Below, piece after piece: positions 53,233-60,219 of a stretch of DNA of 64,000 nucleotides. The notes under the pieces were generated by a model. It ran no database searches. It was given only the letters and a program-made list of their open reading frames with translations, and was not told the DNA's origin. Source of the stretch: PNAI01 sp035501735 (GTDB lineage: Bacteria; Pseudomonadota; Alphaproteobacteria; Rhizobiales; Xanthobacteraceae). Position 1 is the first letter of the stretch; each line of letters begins with the position of its first letter. The position numbers were made by a program, and so were the translations under genes. Location of the stretch: the NCBI GenBank assembly GCA_035501735.1, contig DATJVR010000063.1, forward strand, positions 1 to 64,000, written 5' to 3'.

Positions 53233-53309
53233 GCAGCTGTAGCTCAGTTGGTTAGAGCGCTTGGCTGTGGACCAAGAGGTCGGTGGTTCGAGTCCACCCA
53301 GCTGTACCA
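53233..53309 (+). tRNA. tRNA-His (GTG), alphaproteobacterial A73 type
   Basis: The acceptor stem GCAGCTG pairs with CAGCTGT (G1-U72 wobble). The anticodon stem CTTGG/CCAAG holds CTGTGGA with anticodon GTG. The T-arm is GGTGG-TTCGAGT-CCACC. The discriminator is A, CCA is encoded at 53307-53309, and the preceding base is T, so the usual G-1:C73 identity pair is absent, as known for alphaproteobacteria. Confidence 0.95.
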
Positions 53310-53320
53310 GATTTCCCGCG

Positions 53321-54325
53321 CTATTCCGGCTTGATGCCGGCTTTTGCCACCAGCTCCCGCACGCTCGGCACCTCTGCGGCCACGCGCGCGGCGAGCTGCT
53401 CGGGCGTGCCGGCAACGATCTCGAAGCCGGCTTTGCGCGCCAACGCGCGAGCGGTCGGCTGCTGCATGGCCGCGCGGGTTTCCTGCACCAGCCGGGCAAC
53501 GATCTCCGGCGGCGTGCCGGCCGGCGCAAACAGCGCATTGAATGTGTCGGAGACGAATCCCGGGAAACCCGACTCGATCATGGTCGGCACCTCCGGCAGC
53601 GAGAACCAGCGCTGCGCGCCCGTGACCGCGAGCGCGCGCAGCTCTCCGCTTTTGATCAGTCCTTCGGCGGCGGCGAGCGCCACCGATCCGACTTGCACCG
53701 TACCGGCCAGCACCGCCTGTGCGGCCGGCCCTGCGCCGCGGAACGGCACATGCTGCATCTCGATCCCGGCGCGGATTTTCAGCAATTCGCCGGTGAGATG
53801 GGATTTGGTTCCCGCACCCGGGCTCGCGTAGTTGAACGTGCCCGGCGCGGCCTTCGCCTTTGCGATCAGATTGGCTAGCGTCTTCATCCCGGAATTGGGA
53901 TGCACCACCAGCACATTCGGCGCATTGACCAGTTCCGAAATCGGAACGAAATCCTTGAACGGATCGTACGGCAGGTTCTTGAACAGCGCCGGATTGACCG
54001 CGATCGCGGTCGAGGTCACGAGCAGCGTGTAGCCGTCCGGCGTGATGCGCGCGGCCTGGCCCATGCCGATATTGCCGGCCGCACCGCCGCGATTGTCCAC
54101 GATCACCTGCTGGCCGAGCGACTGCGAGAGCTGGACCGCGAGAATACGCGCAACGATGTCGGTTGGTCCGCCTGGCGGGAATGGAACAATCAGCGTGATC
54201 GTTCGCTCCGGATAGGCGGCTCGCGCCACGGTCGGTGAAAGTCCGGCAAATGCGGCGATGAGCGCGGCGGTAAAAGCGCAAGCTGGCCGGATCAGTCTGA
54301 TCTGCCGAAGAACGACACCTTTCAT
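53321..54325 (-). CDS. TctC/Bug family periplasmic receptor
   Basis: The 334-residue protein has a long signal peptide (about 1-36, ending TVARAAYP) and the Bug features ITLIVPFPPGGPTDIVARIL, LGQQVIVDNRGGAAGNIG, PDGYTLL, and HVPFRGAGPAAQAVLAGTVQ. No permease accompanies it. Its closest local relative is the decayed copy on the other side of tRNA-His. The ligand is unknown. Confidence 0.92.
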   Translation of the reverse strand: MKGVVLRQIRLIRPACAFTAALIAAFAGLSPTVARAAYPERTITLIVPFPPGGPTDIVARILAVQLSQSLGQQVIVDNRGGAAGNIGMGQAARITPDGYTLLVTSTAIAVNPALFKNLPYDPFKDFVPISELVNAPNVLVVHPNSGMKTLANLIAKAKAAPGTFNYASPGAGTKSHLTGELLKIRAGIEMQHVPFRGAGPAAQAVLAGTVQVGSVALAAAEGLIKSGELRALAVTGAQRWFSLPEVPTMIESGFPGFVSDTFNALFAPAGTPPEIVARLVQETRAAMQQPTARALARKAGFEIVAGTPEQLAARVAAEVPSVRELVAKAGIKPE

Positions 54326-54413
54326 GGATAGAGCTTGGCAGGTTCAGCCACTTTTGGCTACGATCGTTTGAGGGCGGCGCGGCAGAAGCAATCGGATCAA
54401 CGCGGGGACAGCG

Positions 54414-54905
54414 ATGCGATTGGCGCTGATAGGCGCGCTGGCAATTTCACTGACGGGCGCCGTCGCGCACGCATCACAAATCCAGCGCATCGAACTGGTC
54501 GGATACGGCATCTATACTTCCAACCCGCAGTCTTGCCAGCGCGACACCTTGGGTGTGAATCGATGCACCGTCAGAGACGTGCAGCAGATCACCACCACCT
54601 CGATCGTGCCGTTTCGGACCGGGGTAGAATTCGGTGTGGAATTCAAGACGATTGGTACGTTCGACGCCACCGCCGCCGAAGTCCGGAAAGTCTGGATCTT
54701 TCCCGGCGCGGGATTGAAATCGCCCTTCCTCAATCAGCCGCTGCGTCGCGACGAAGAGGTCATATCTGTGCCGATCGGCACCGGAGGTTTCGTCGCCTAC
54801 ACCTTGGATGAACCGTGGGAACTGGTTCCGGGAATCTGGACCGTAGAAATCTGGGACGGCAATCGCCGGCTGCTGTCCAAAAGCTTTACGGTCGTCAAGC
54901 GATAG
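54414..54905 (+). CDS. DUF3859-like secreted protein
   Basis: The 163-residue protein has a signal peptide (MRLALIGALAISLTGAVAHA) and a beta-rich domain: RIELVGYGIYTS, FRTGVEFGVEFKTIG, VWIFPGAGLKSP, and PWELVPGIWTVEIWDGNRRLLSKSF, which fits DUF3859. Cys residues in SCQRDTLGVNRC could form a disulphide. The role is unknown. It is convergent with the DUF427 gene (2 nt apart). Confidence 0.8.
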   Translation: MRLALIGALAISLTGAVAHASQIQRIELVGYGIYTSNPQSCQRDTLGVNRCTVRDVQQITTTSIVPFRTGVEFGVEFKTIGTFDATAAEVRKVWIFPGAGLKSPFLNQPLRRDEEVISVPIGTGGFVAYTLDEPWELVPGIWTVEIWDGNRRLLSKSFTVVKR

Positions 54906-54907
54906 CC

Positions 54908-55189
54908 TCAGACGACTTTGACGTCCTTCCAGAAGCCGAAACGATGCGCGATCTGCTTCTTGGCCGGCTGTGGGGCCTCGTAGACCCAGGCCGCGCGCGC
55001 GTGCCGCACGCCGTCGATCACCACATCGTAGAATTGCACGACGTGCGGACATTCGAGATCGGAGGGTGTCTTCGGAGTCTTCTCCAGCCACTCCAGCCGC
55101 ACCGCCGACGGCGGAAAATACTGGTAGCCGCCGTTCTCGATGATATCGGCGCTTTCCGCCACGACGTGTCCGTCCACGATCGCCTTCAT
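54908..55189 (-). CDS. DUF427 domain protein
   Basis: ATG 55189 (2 nt after the amidohydrolase stop) gives 93 residues with the DUF427 pattern: MKAIVDGHVVAES, GGYQYFPPSAVRLEWLEKT, CPHVVQFYDVVIDG, and RAAWVYEAPQP. The family function is undefined. The longer open frame in the same phase is a shadow of the amidohydrolase gene. Cotranscription with the amidohydrolase and Rieske genes is likely. Confidence 0.85.
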   Translation of the reverse strand: MKAIVDGHVVAESADIIENGGYQYFPPSAVRLEWLEKTPKTPSDLECPHVVQFYDVVIDGVRHARAAWVYEAPQPAKKQIAHRFGFWKDVKVV

Positions 55190-55191
55190 GC

Positions 55192-56409
55192 TTACGCCAC
55201 CTTCGCAAGCTTGCCCGCGCCGATATCGAGATTGAACAGCCGCACCGCATTGCCGCCCAGGATGTTGCGCTTGGTTTTCTCGTCGAGGAACGGCAGATCG
55301 TAGATCGTGCTCGGCAGATCGAAATCCCAGTGCGGATAATCGGACGAGTAGAGCAACTGGCTCTCGGCCTTGATGCACTTGAATGTCGCCTGCAGCAGGC
55401 TCATGTCGCGCGGAATTTCCATCGGCTGCGAGGTGTAGAACATGTCGGTGATGTATTCGCCTGGCAGCTTCTTGAGCGCCGGACATTCCGACGAACGCAT
55501 CATGTATTCGTTGTCGAGCCGTTGCATGATGAACGGTAGCCAGGCGAGCCCGCTCTCGATCCAGATCACTTTCAGCTTCGGGAATCGTTCCGGGATGCCG
55601 TTGAGCACCCAGTTGGTCAGGTGCACCATGTTGTGGAACACGAATCCAATCGCGTGCACCGAGATGAACTTGTTCATCAGGGTCATCGACTGCTCGTTCC
55701 AATTATAGCCGGCGTGGAACGCGAGCGGCAGATCGCGTTCTTCGAGAGCGGCGTAAATCTTCATATAGGAATTATGATGCACGGGCCGGTGCCGCGCCGC
55801 CGTGACCATGAAACCGACCACGCCCCTCTTGCCGGCAAATTCCTTCACCATGCGGAAGCTCGCTTCCGGATCGTTGAACGGCAGGTAAAGCATGGAGCGG
55901 ATGCGCGGTTCTTCGGCCAGCACGCGCTCGCAGAGCCAGCGATTATAGGCCCAGGCCAGCGCCACCTCGGCTTCGACCTGCGGGTGCAGCCCGAGTTGCA
56001 GCATCGGCGAGGGGAAAATTACCGCCACGTCCACACCCATCGCGTCCATCCAGCGTCGCGTGAGCGAGACATCACGATGAATGCCCGGCTCGGGTTTCTC
56101 GATGCGGCGCAGCGGATAGCGCGTCACGCGCCCGCCCATGTCCTGATAGCCGACACCGCCCGGCATCACGCCGACACCCTTGGAATTGCCGGCATTGGCG
56201 GCCTGCGCGAGCTGCTTCAACACCGGGTCGGGCATGTATTCGAGAATCTCGTTGAACGACTCGAGTTCATAGTGGTGGGAGTCCACATCGACGATCGGGA
56301 AATTCTTATACCCGCGGTCCTTCGCCTGCTGCGCCGCATGGGCGAGCATCTTGCCGGAGTCGAACTCTTCAATCTTGAGCCGGCGGTTTTCGCTGAGCGG
56401 AAGTTCCAT
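55192..56409 (-). CDS. Amidohydrolase-2 (ACMSD-like) family protein
   Basis: The 405-residue TIM-barrel protein has a first metal segment VDVDSHHYE (a DxDxHH variant of the usual HxH), a central LPLAFHAGYNW His, and the late Asp in LLYSSDYPHWDFD. Relatives are metal-dependent hydrolases or decarboxylases of aromatic acids. It lies between a Rieske ferredoxin gene (21 nt upstream) and the DUF427 gene in one unit, which hints at a small oxidative catabolic module. Confidence 0.88.
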   Translation of the reverse strand: MELPLSENRRLKIEEFDSGKMLAHAAQQAKDRGYKNFPIVDVDSHHYELESFNEILEYMPDPVLKQLAQAANAGNSKGVGVMPGGVGYQDMGGRVTRYPLRRIEKPEPGIHRDVSLTRRWMDAMGVDVAVIFPSPMLQLGLHPQVEAEVALAWAYNRWLCERVLAEEPRIRSMLYLPFNDPEASFRMVKEFAGKRGVVGFMVTAARHRPVHHNSYMKIYAALEERDLPLAFHAGYNWNEQSMTLMNKFISVHAIGFVFHNMVHLTNWVLNGIPERFPKLKVIWIESGLAWLPFIMQRLDNEYMMRSSECPALKKLPGEYITDMFYTSQPMEIPRDMSLLQATFKCIKAESQLLYSSDYPHWDFDLPSTIYDLPFLDEKTKRNILGGNAVRLFNLDIGAGKLAKVA

Positions 56410-56430
56410 GGAGCACCCTATCCTTCGAGT

Positions 56431-56796
56431 TCACACGGCGACGAAAATATCTTCGCCCCGCCGCACCACATTATAGCTCCTCAGGCGCAGCCTGCGGTCG
56501 GCCGCACATTCGCCGGTCCTTATGTCGTATTCGTAGCCGTGCCACGGACAGACGAAATGCACCTTGTCGTCGGAAAATTTCTGCCCGACCCAGGTGCGGT
56601 CCGGCCCCAGTACGTCCTCGACCTTGTGCATGATCAGGCCCTCGCACGCTGGGCCGCCCTGGTGCAGGCACATGTTGGCGTAGGCGTAGTACTTGCCCTG
56701 CCAGTTGAACACGCCGATCTCGTGCGCGCCGTTCCGAACGATGCGCCGCTCCCCGTCGGGGAATTCGGCAGCCTTTGCGACGAAAACTTCGACCAT
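56431..56796 (-). CDS. Rieske 2Fe-2S ferredoxin-like protein
   Basis: The 121-residue protein has both Rieske ligand pairs: CLHQGG (C-x-H) near residue 43 and CPWHGYEYD (C-x2-H) near residue 83. It has no catalytic oxygenase domain, so it is an electron carrier or a small Rieske protein. The spacing between the pairs is long (insert VEDVLGPDRTWVGQKFSDDK), as in soluble nitrite-reductase-like or oxygenase ferredoxins. It lies directly upstream of the amidohydrolase gene. Confidence 0.9.
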   Translation of the reverse strand: MVEVFVAKAAEFPDGERRIVRNGAHEIGVFNWQGKYYAYANMCLHQGGPACEGLIMHKVEDVLGPDRTWVGQKFSDDKVHFVCPWHGYEYDIRTGECAADRRLRLRSYNVVRRGEDIFVAV

Positions 56797-56807
56797 TCGC
56801 TACTCCA

Positions 56808-58076
56808 TCACAGCGCCTTTGGAACCGGCAGTGGCGTCACCAACATGCCGCGATAGCCCTTGGACCGCAACTTTGGCGCAAGCTCCTCCGCGATGTGCCA
56901 GGAGAAGATGATGGCGCAATCCGGCTGGTCCCCAAACATGCGGCTTTCCTCGACCACCGGGATCAGCGTGCCTGGCATGCATTTGCCGATCTTGAGTGAG
57001 CCCTTAATCTCGCAGACGTAATCGACGATCGCCTCGTCGAGCCCGACGTAATTCACCAGTGTCGACGCCCGCGACGGCGCGCTGATGCCGACGATGCGGC
57101 CGCCTTTCTCCTTGATGTCGCGTACCAGCGCAAGCAGCCGCAGTTTCGAAAGCATCACGTCATTGCGGAATTTTTGCAGCCGCTTGCGCATGGCGTCGCC
57201 GCGCGGCTCGGCCTCGATCATTGTCTTGACGCTTCCCTGCACCGGCCGCGTTCCTTGACGTGCCGCATAAACGCGGATCGAACCGCCGTGCGTCGGAATT
57301 GGCCGCGCGTGAAACACTTCGAGGCCGTGCATCGACAATAGATGCGCAAGGCTGCCCACCGAGTAGTAACGCAAGTGTTCGTGATAGATCGTGTCATATT
57401 GCAGCCGGTCGAGCAGCCCGATCAGATAGTGCGATTCCGATATGAACACGCCGTCGGGCGCAAGCATCTCCAATATTCCGTCGACGATGGCGTGAATGTC
57501 CTCGATATGGGCGAAGCAATTGGCTGCGGTGATGACTTTCGCCGCACCGTGCGCCTGTTTCACCTCGCGCGCCACGTCTTTGCTGAAATAGCGCTGCAAA
57601 GTCGGGATGCCGCGTTCATTCGCGATCTTCGCCACGTCCGTCGGCTCGATGCCGAGGATGCGATGGCCGCCCTTCTGGAAATTCGAGATCAGCGTGCCGT
57701 CGTTCGAGCCGATGTCGATTGCGAGATCTTCTTTTTTGAGGCCGAGCATCTTGGAGGACTCGGCATAGAGCTCGGCGAAATTGTCGCGCAGAATCTTCGT
57801 CATCCCGCTGGTGTAGGGATATTCCGGCGGGAAGATGATGACCGGGTCGACTGCGACGCCGAGCTGCACCAACTCGCATTGACCGCAATAGAGCAGGGTG
57901 GTTGGGAACCACGGTTGCTGCCGCGGCACCTGTCCGACCGGGACCATTTGGTTCACCGGCGGCATGTATCCAAGCGACAGCACCGTTTCGAGCTTGTCGT
58001 GCCCGCAGACCTGGCAGCATTCGACCGGAACGCTTGCTCCGCTGCCGGCCGCGCGGGCGACTTTTGTGGGAAACAC
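56808..58076 (-). CDS. SAM-dependent C-methyltransferase of nucleotide sugars
   Basis: A GTG at 58076 with AGGAG 8 nt upstream gives 422 residues; a TTG at 58136 would add 20 residues coded by a small palindromic repeat. The domain order is N-terminal zinc site (CCQVCGH...LYCGQCELVQLG), SAM-binding domain (LAIDIGSNDGTLISNF), and a C-terminal domain (GRIVGISAPSRASTLVNY). This is the NDP-hexose 3-C-methyltransferase family (Methyltransf_13/14). FYHEHLRYYS-like YHEHLRYYSVGSL supports it. With the SDR and Gfo/Idh genes upstream it probably builds a branched or methylated sugar. Confidence 0.88.
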   Translation of the reverse strand: MFPTKVARAAGSGASVPVECCQVCGHDKLETVLSLGYMPPVNQMVPVGQVPRQQPWFPTTLLYCGQCELVQLGVAVDPVIIFPPEYPYTSGMTKILRDNFAELYAESSKMLGLKKEDLAIDIGSNDGTLISNFQKGGHRILGIEPTDVAKIANERGIPTLQRYFSKDVAREVKQAHGAAKVITAANCFAHIEDIHAIVDGILEMLAPDGVFISESHYLIGLLDRLQYDTIYHEHLRYYSVGSLAHLLSMHGLEVFHARPIPTHGGSIRVYAARQGTRPVQGSVKTMIEAEPRGDAMRKRLQKFRNDVMLSKLRLLALVRDIKEKGGRIVGISAPSRASTLVNYVGLDEAIVDYVCEIKGSLKIGKCMPGTLIPVVEESRMFGDQPDCAIIFSWHIAEELAPKLRSKGYRGMLVTPLPVPKAL

Positions 58077-58096
58077 GTCGCTGTCTCCTTTTCTAA

Positions 58097-58112
58097 CCCT
58101 CACGGGAGAGGG
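58097..58112. repeat. Small palindrome CCCTC-N6-GAGGG
   Basis: CCCTCACGGGAGAGGG-type sequence lies in the leader of the methyltransferase gene. It resembles a short dispersed Bradyrhizobium-type repeat and explains the odd peptide that would result from starting at 58136. Recollection only. Confidence 0.4.
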
Positions 58113-58164
58113 GAGTCGCTTTGCGCTTTCACTCAATTATTGTTGGGGACCGTGATGCAATGAT

Positions 58165-59142
58165 TTAGGTCCGTGGCGCAAGCTGTTCGTTCGCCCAGTA
58201 CCAGTCCACCGTCGGCGGCAGACCAACGGCGAGCGGCACCTGCGGCGAATAGCCGAGCTTGCTGAGTTTCGAAATATCCGGGCACCGCCGATCGGTGCCG
58301 CCGGCCGGCGCCGGGCGCGACACGAGTTCGATGTCGCGGCCGGCGTGCGCCGCAATGCGGCGGGCAACCTCGGCGATCGTGACCTCTTCGGTGGTCCCAA
58401 CGTGATAGATGCCGAGGTGCTCGCCTTTCGTGCGCATCACCATCACGCCGCGCACCAGATCGTCGATGTGACAGAAGCTGCGCGTCTGCTGGCCGCCCCC
58501 TTGGATCTCGAACGGCAGCTTCCCGCTCTTGTGCTGCGTTGCGGCCTTCTTCAACCGCATCGCGAACTGCGGGATCACATGCTCCCATCCCATGTCCGGT
58601 CCATAGACATTGTGCGGCCGGAATATCAACACCCGGTCGAAAAATTTCCGCCCGTAGTTGATCGCGATCAGCTCGCTGATGATTTTCCCGCCGCCGTAGG
58701 AGTATCGCGGGTTGGTGGGATCCGGCACGATCAGCGGCGCAGTCTCGTCGGTCGGGATTTTCGGCGGCGTCTGATAGACTTCCGAGCTCGAAGCCAGAAC
58801 CAGCGTTCGGACGTCGTTGCTGCGGCAGGCGTCGACCACGTTGAGCATGCCCTTCACGCCGACATCCAGCACCAGCTCCGGCATGCTGTAGAAGAATTCC
58901 GTGCCGTTGACGAACGCGAGATGATGCACTTCGTCGGTTGCGCGCGCCGCATTGGTGACGGCTTCCGCGTTGCGCACGTCGCCGGCCACGAACTCGATGT
59001 CTTTTTCGACTTCTTTAAGCCGCCGCGGCGCTCCGCGCGAATTGTCGTCGAACACGCGCACGCGATTGCCGTCCTTGACCAGCGCCTTCACCAGCGCCGA
59101 GCCGATGAATCCGCTGCCGCCGGTGACCAGAATTCGCTTCAC
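58165..59142 (-). CDS. NAD-dependent epimerase/dehydratase (extended SDR)
   Basis: The 325-residue protein has ILVTGGSGFIGSALVKAL for NAD binding, the Tyr-x3-Lys catalytic pair in YSYGGGK, SSSEVY upstream of it, and RPHNVYGPDMGWEHVI. It acts on a nucleotide-linked sugar. The GTG start overlaps the stop of the Gfo/Idh gene (GTGA). The downstream neighbour is the C-methyltransferase, so both may act on one sugar intermediate. Confidence 0.9.
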   Translation of the reverse strand: MKRILVTGGSGFIGSALVKALVKDGNRVRVFDDNSRGAPRRLKEVEKDIEFVAGDVRNAEAVTNAARATDEVHHLAFVNGTEFFYSMPELVLDVGVKGMLNVVDACRSNDVRTLVLASSSEVYQTPPKIPTDETAPLIVPDPTNPRYSYGGGKIISELIAINYGRKFFDRVLIFRPHNVYGPDMGWEHVIPQFAMRLKKAATQHKSGKLPFEIQGGGQQTRSFCHIDDLVRGVMVMRTKGEHLGIYHVGTTEEVTIAEVARRIAAHAGRDIELVSRPAPAGGTDRRCPDISKLSKLGYSPQVPLAVGLPPTVDWYWANEQLAPRT

Positions 59143-60197
59143 CGGGCCACCTCCATCGTCACGGCCTGTCTGGTCTCGATTGTGCGGCCGAGCGCATGCG
59201 AGCGCCGCGCCGCGTCGAGCAGGACCTGGACGCGATAGCCTTCGGTAAATCCTGGCGAAACGGATTTGCGCTGCTCGATCGCATCGAGGAAGCGGCCGGC
59301 CAGCCGCGAAACCGGTGCAATACGTCCGTCCGGAAAGGTCCGATCCAGCGGATCGGCGTCAACCGCGACCGGCGCCAGCGTCGCGGCCGGCCGCCGTGCG
59401 TGGCTTAATGTGAACCCGCGCGCATAGTCGGTGGTCATATTCGCGAGCACCAGGGTGCCGTCCTCGCCATAGAATTCGAGGCGGTGACCGGAACCGAGAT
59501 AAGATGCGCAACTGATGACGTAGCTTCCGGTCGCGCCAGACGTGAAACCGAGCGCCAGCACGGCGGTCACTTCGAATTCCGGATCGTCCGGCAGGCCGGA
59601 CAGTCGTGCCGTCAGCTCCGCGATCGGGCCGCAAAACCACTCCAGGTAATGCAACGAATGGCTCGCGAAGTTGCCGAGCGCGCCACCCCCCGCCGCCGCG
59701 CTGGTCTTCCAGTTCTTCAACCGCTGTTGCGTCGATTTATTCTCCACGTTCCAGGTCACGATCACATGGCGTAGCCGTCCGATCGCGCCTTGATCGATCA
59801 GCGCTTTGGCACGACGCCACGCCGGCACTTCCGTGAATTCGAAATCGATCATCGTCGGGTTGTTGCGAGCCGCCTTGAGCATAGCAGTCGCGCCCGCAAG
59901 ATCCACCGCCATGGGTTTTTCGACAAACACCGCCTTGCCGCGCTCGAGCGCGCCGATCGCTATAGCGGGTTGCAGTTGCGGCGGCGTGGCAATCGCCACG
60001 GCATCCGGGTTCGCCTGCTCGATCATGCTTTGCCAATCGCCGAAACCGGCCGCGACGCCGGACTGGCGCGCCAGTTCCGCCGTTCGCGCCTGATCGCTGC
60101 CCGCAAGCGCGACCACCTGGCAACGCGCGTCCGTGCGAAACGCCGGCAGCAGGACCATGCGTCCGTAGTTGCAGCCCACGATACCGAGGCGGATCAA
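59139..60197 (-). CDS. Gfo/Idh/MocA-family oxidoreductase
   Basis: The 352-residue protein has an N-terminal Rossmann fold (IRLGIVGCNYGRMVLLPAF), the EKP motif in GKAVFVEKPMAVDL with the catalytic Lys, and a C-terminal alpha/beta domain with GGGALGNFASHSLHYLEWF (the His of the active site). It probably oxidises or reduces a sugar hydroxyl with NAD(P). It is coupled to the SDR gene by a 4-nt overlap. Confidence 0.9.
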   Translation of the reverse strand: MIRLGIVGCNYGRMVLLPAFRTDARCQVVALAGSDQARTAELARQSGVAAGFGDWQSMIEQANPDAVAIATPPQLQPAIAIGALERGKAVFVEKPMAVDLAGATAMLKAARNNPTMIDFEFTEVPAWRRAKALIDQGAIGRLRHVIVTWNVENKSTQQRLKNWKTSAAAGGGALGNFASHSLHYLEWFCGPIAELTARLSGLPDDPEFEVTAVLALGFTSGATGSYVISCASYLGSGHRLEFYGEDGTLVLANMTTDYARGFTLSHARRPAATLAPVAVDADPLDRTFPDGRIAPVSRLAGRFLDAIEQRKSVSPGFTEGYRVQVLLDAARRSHALGRTIETRQAVTMEVAR

Positions 60198-60219
60198 GCA
60201 GACGTCCTACCGTTGGTCG

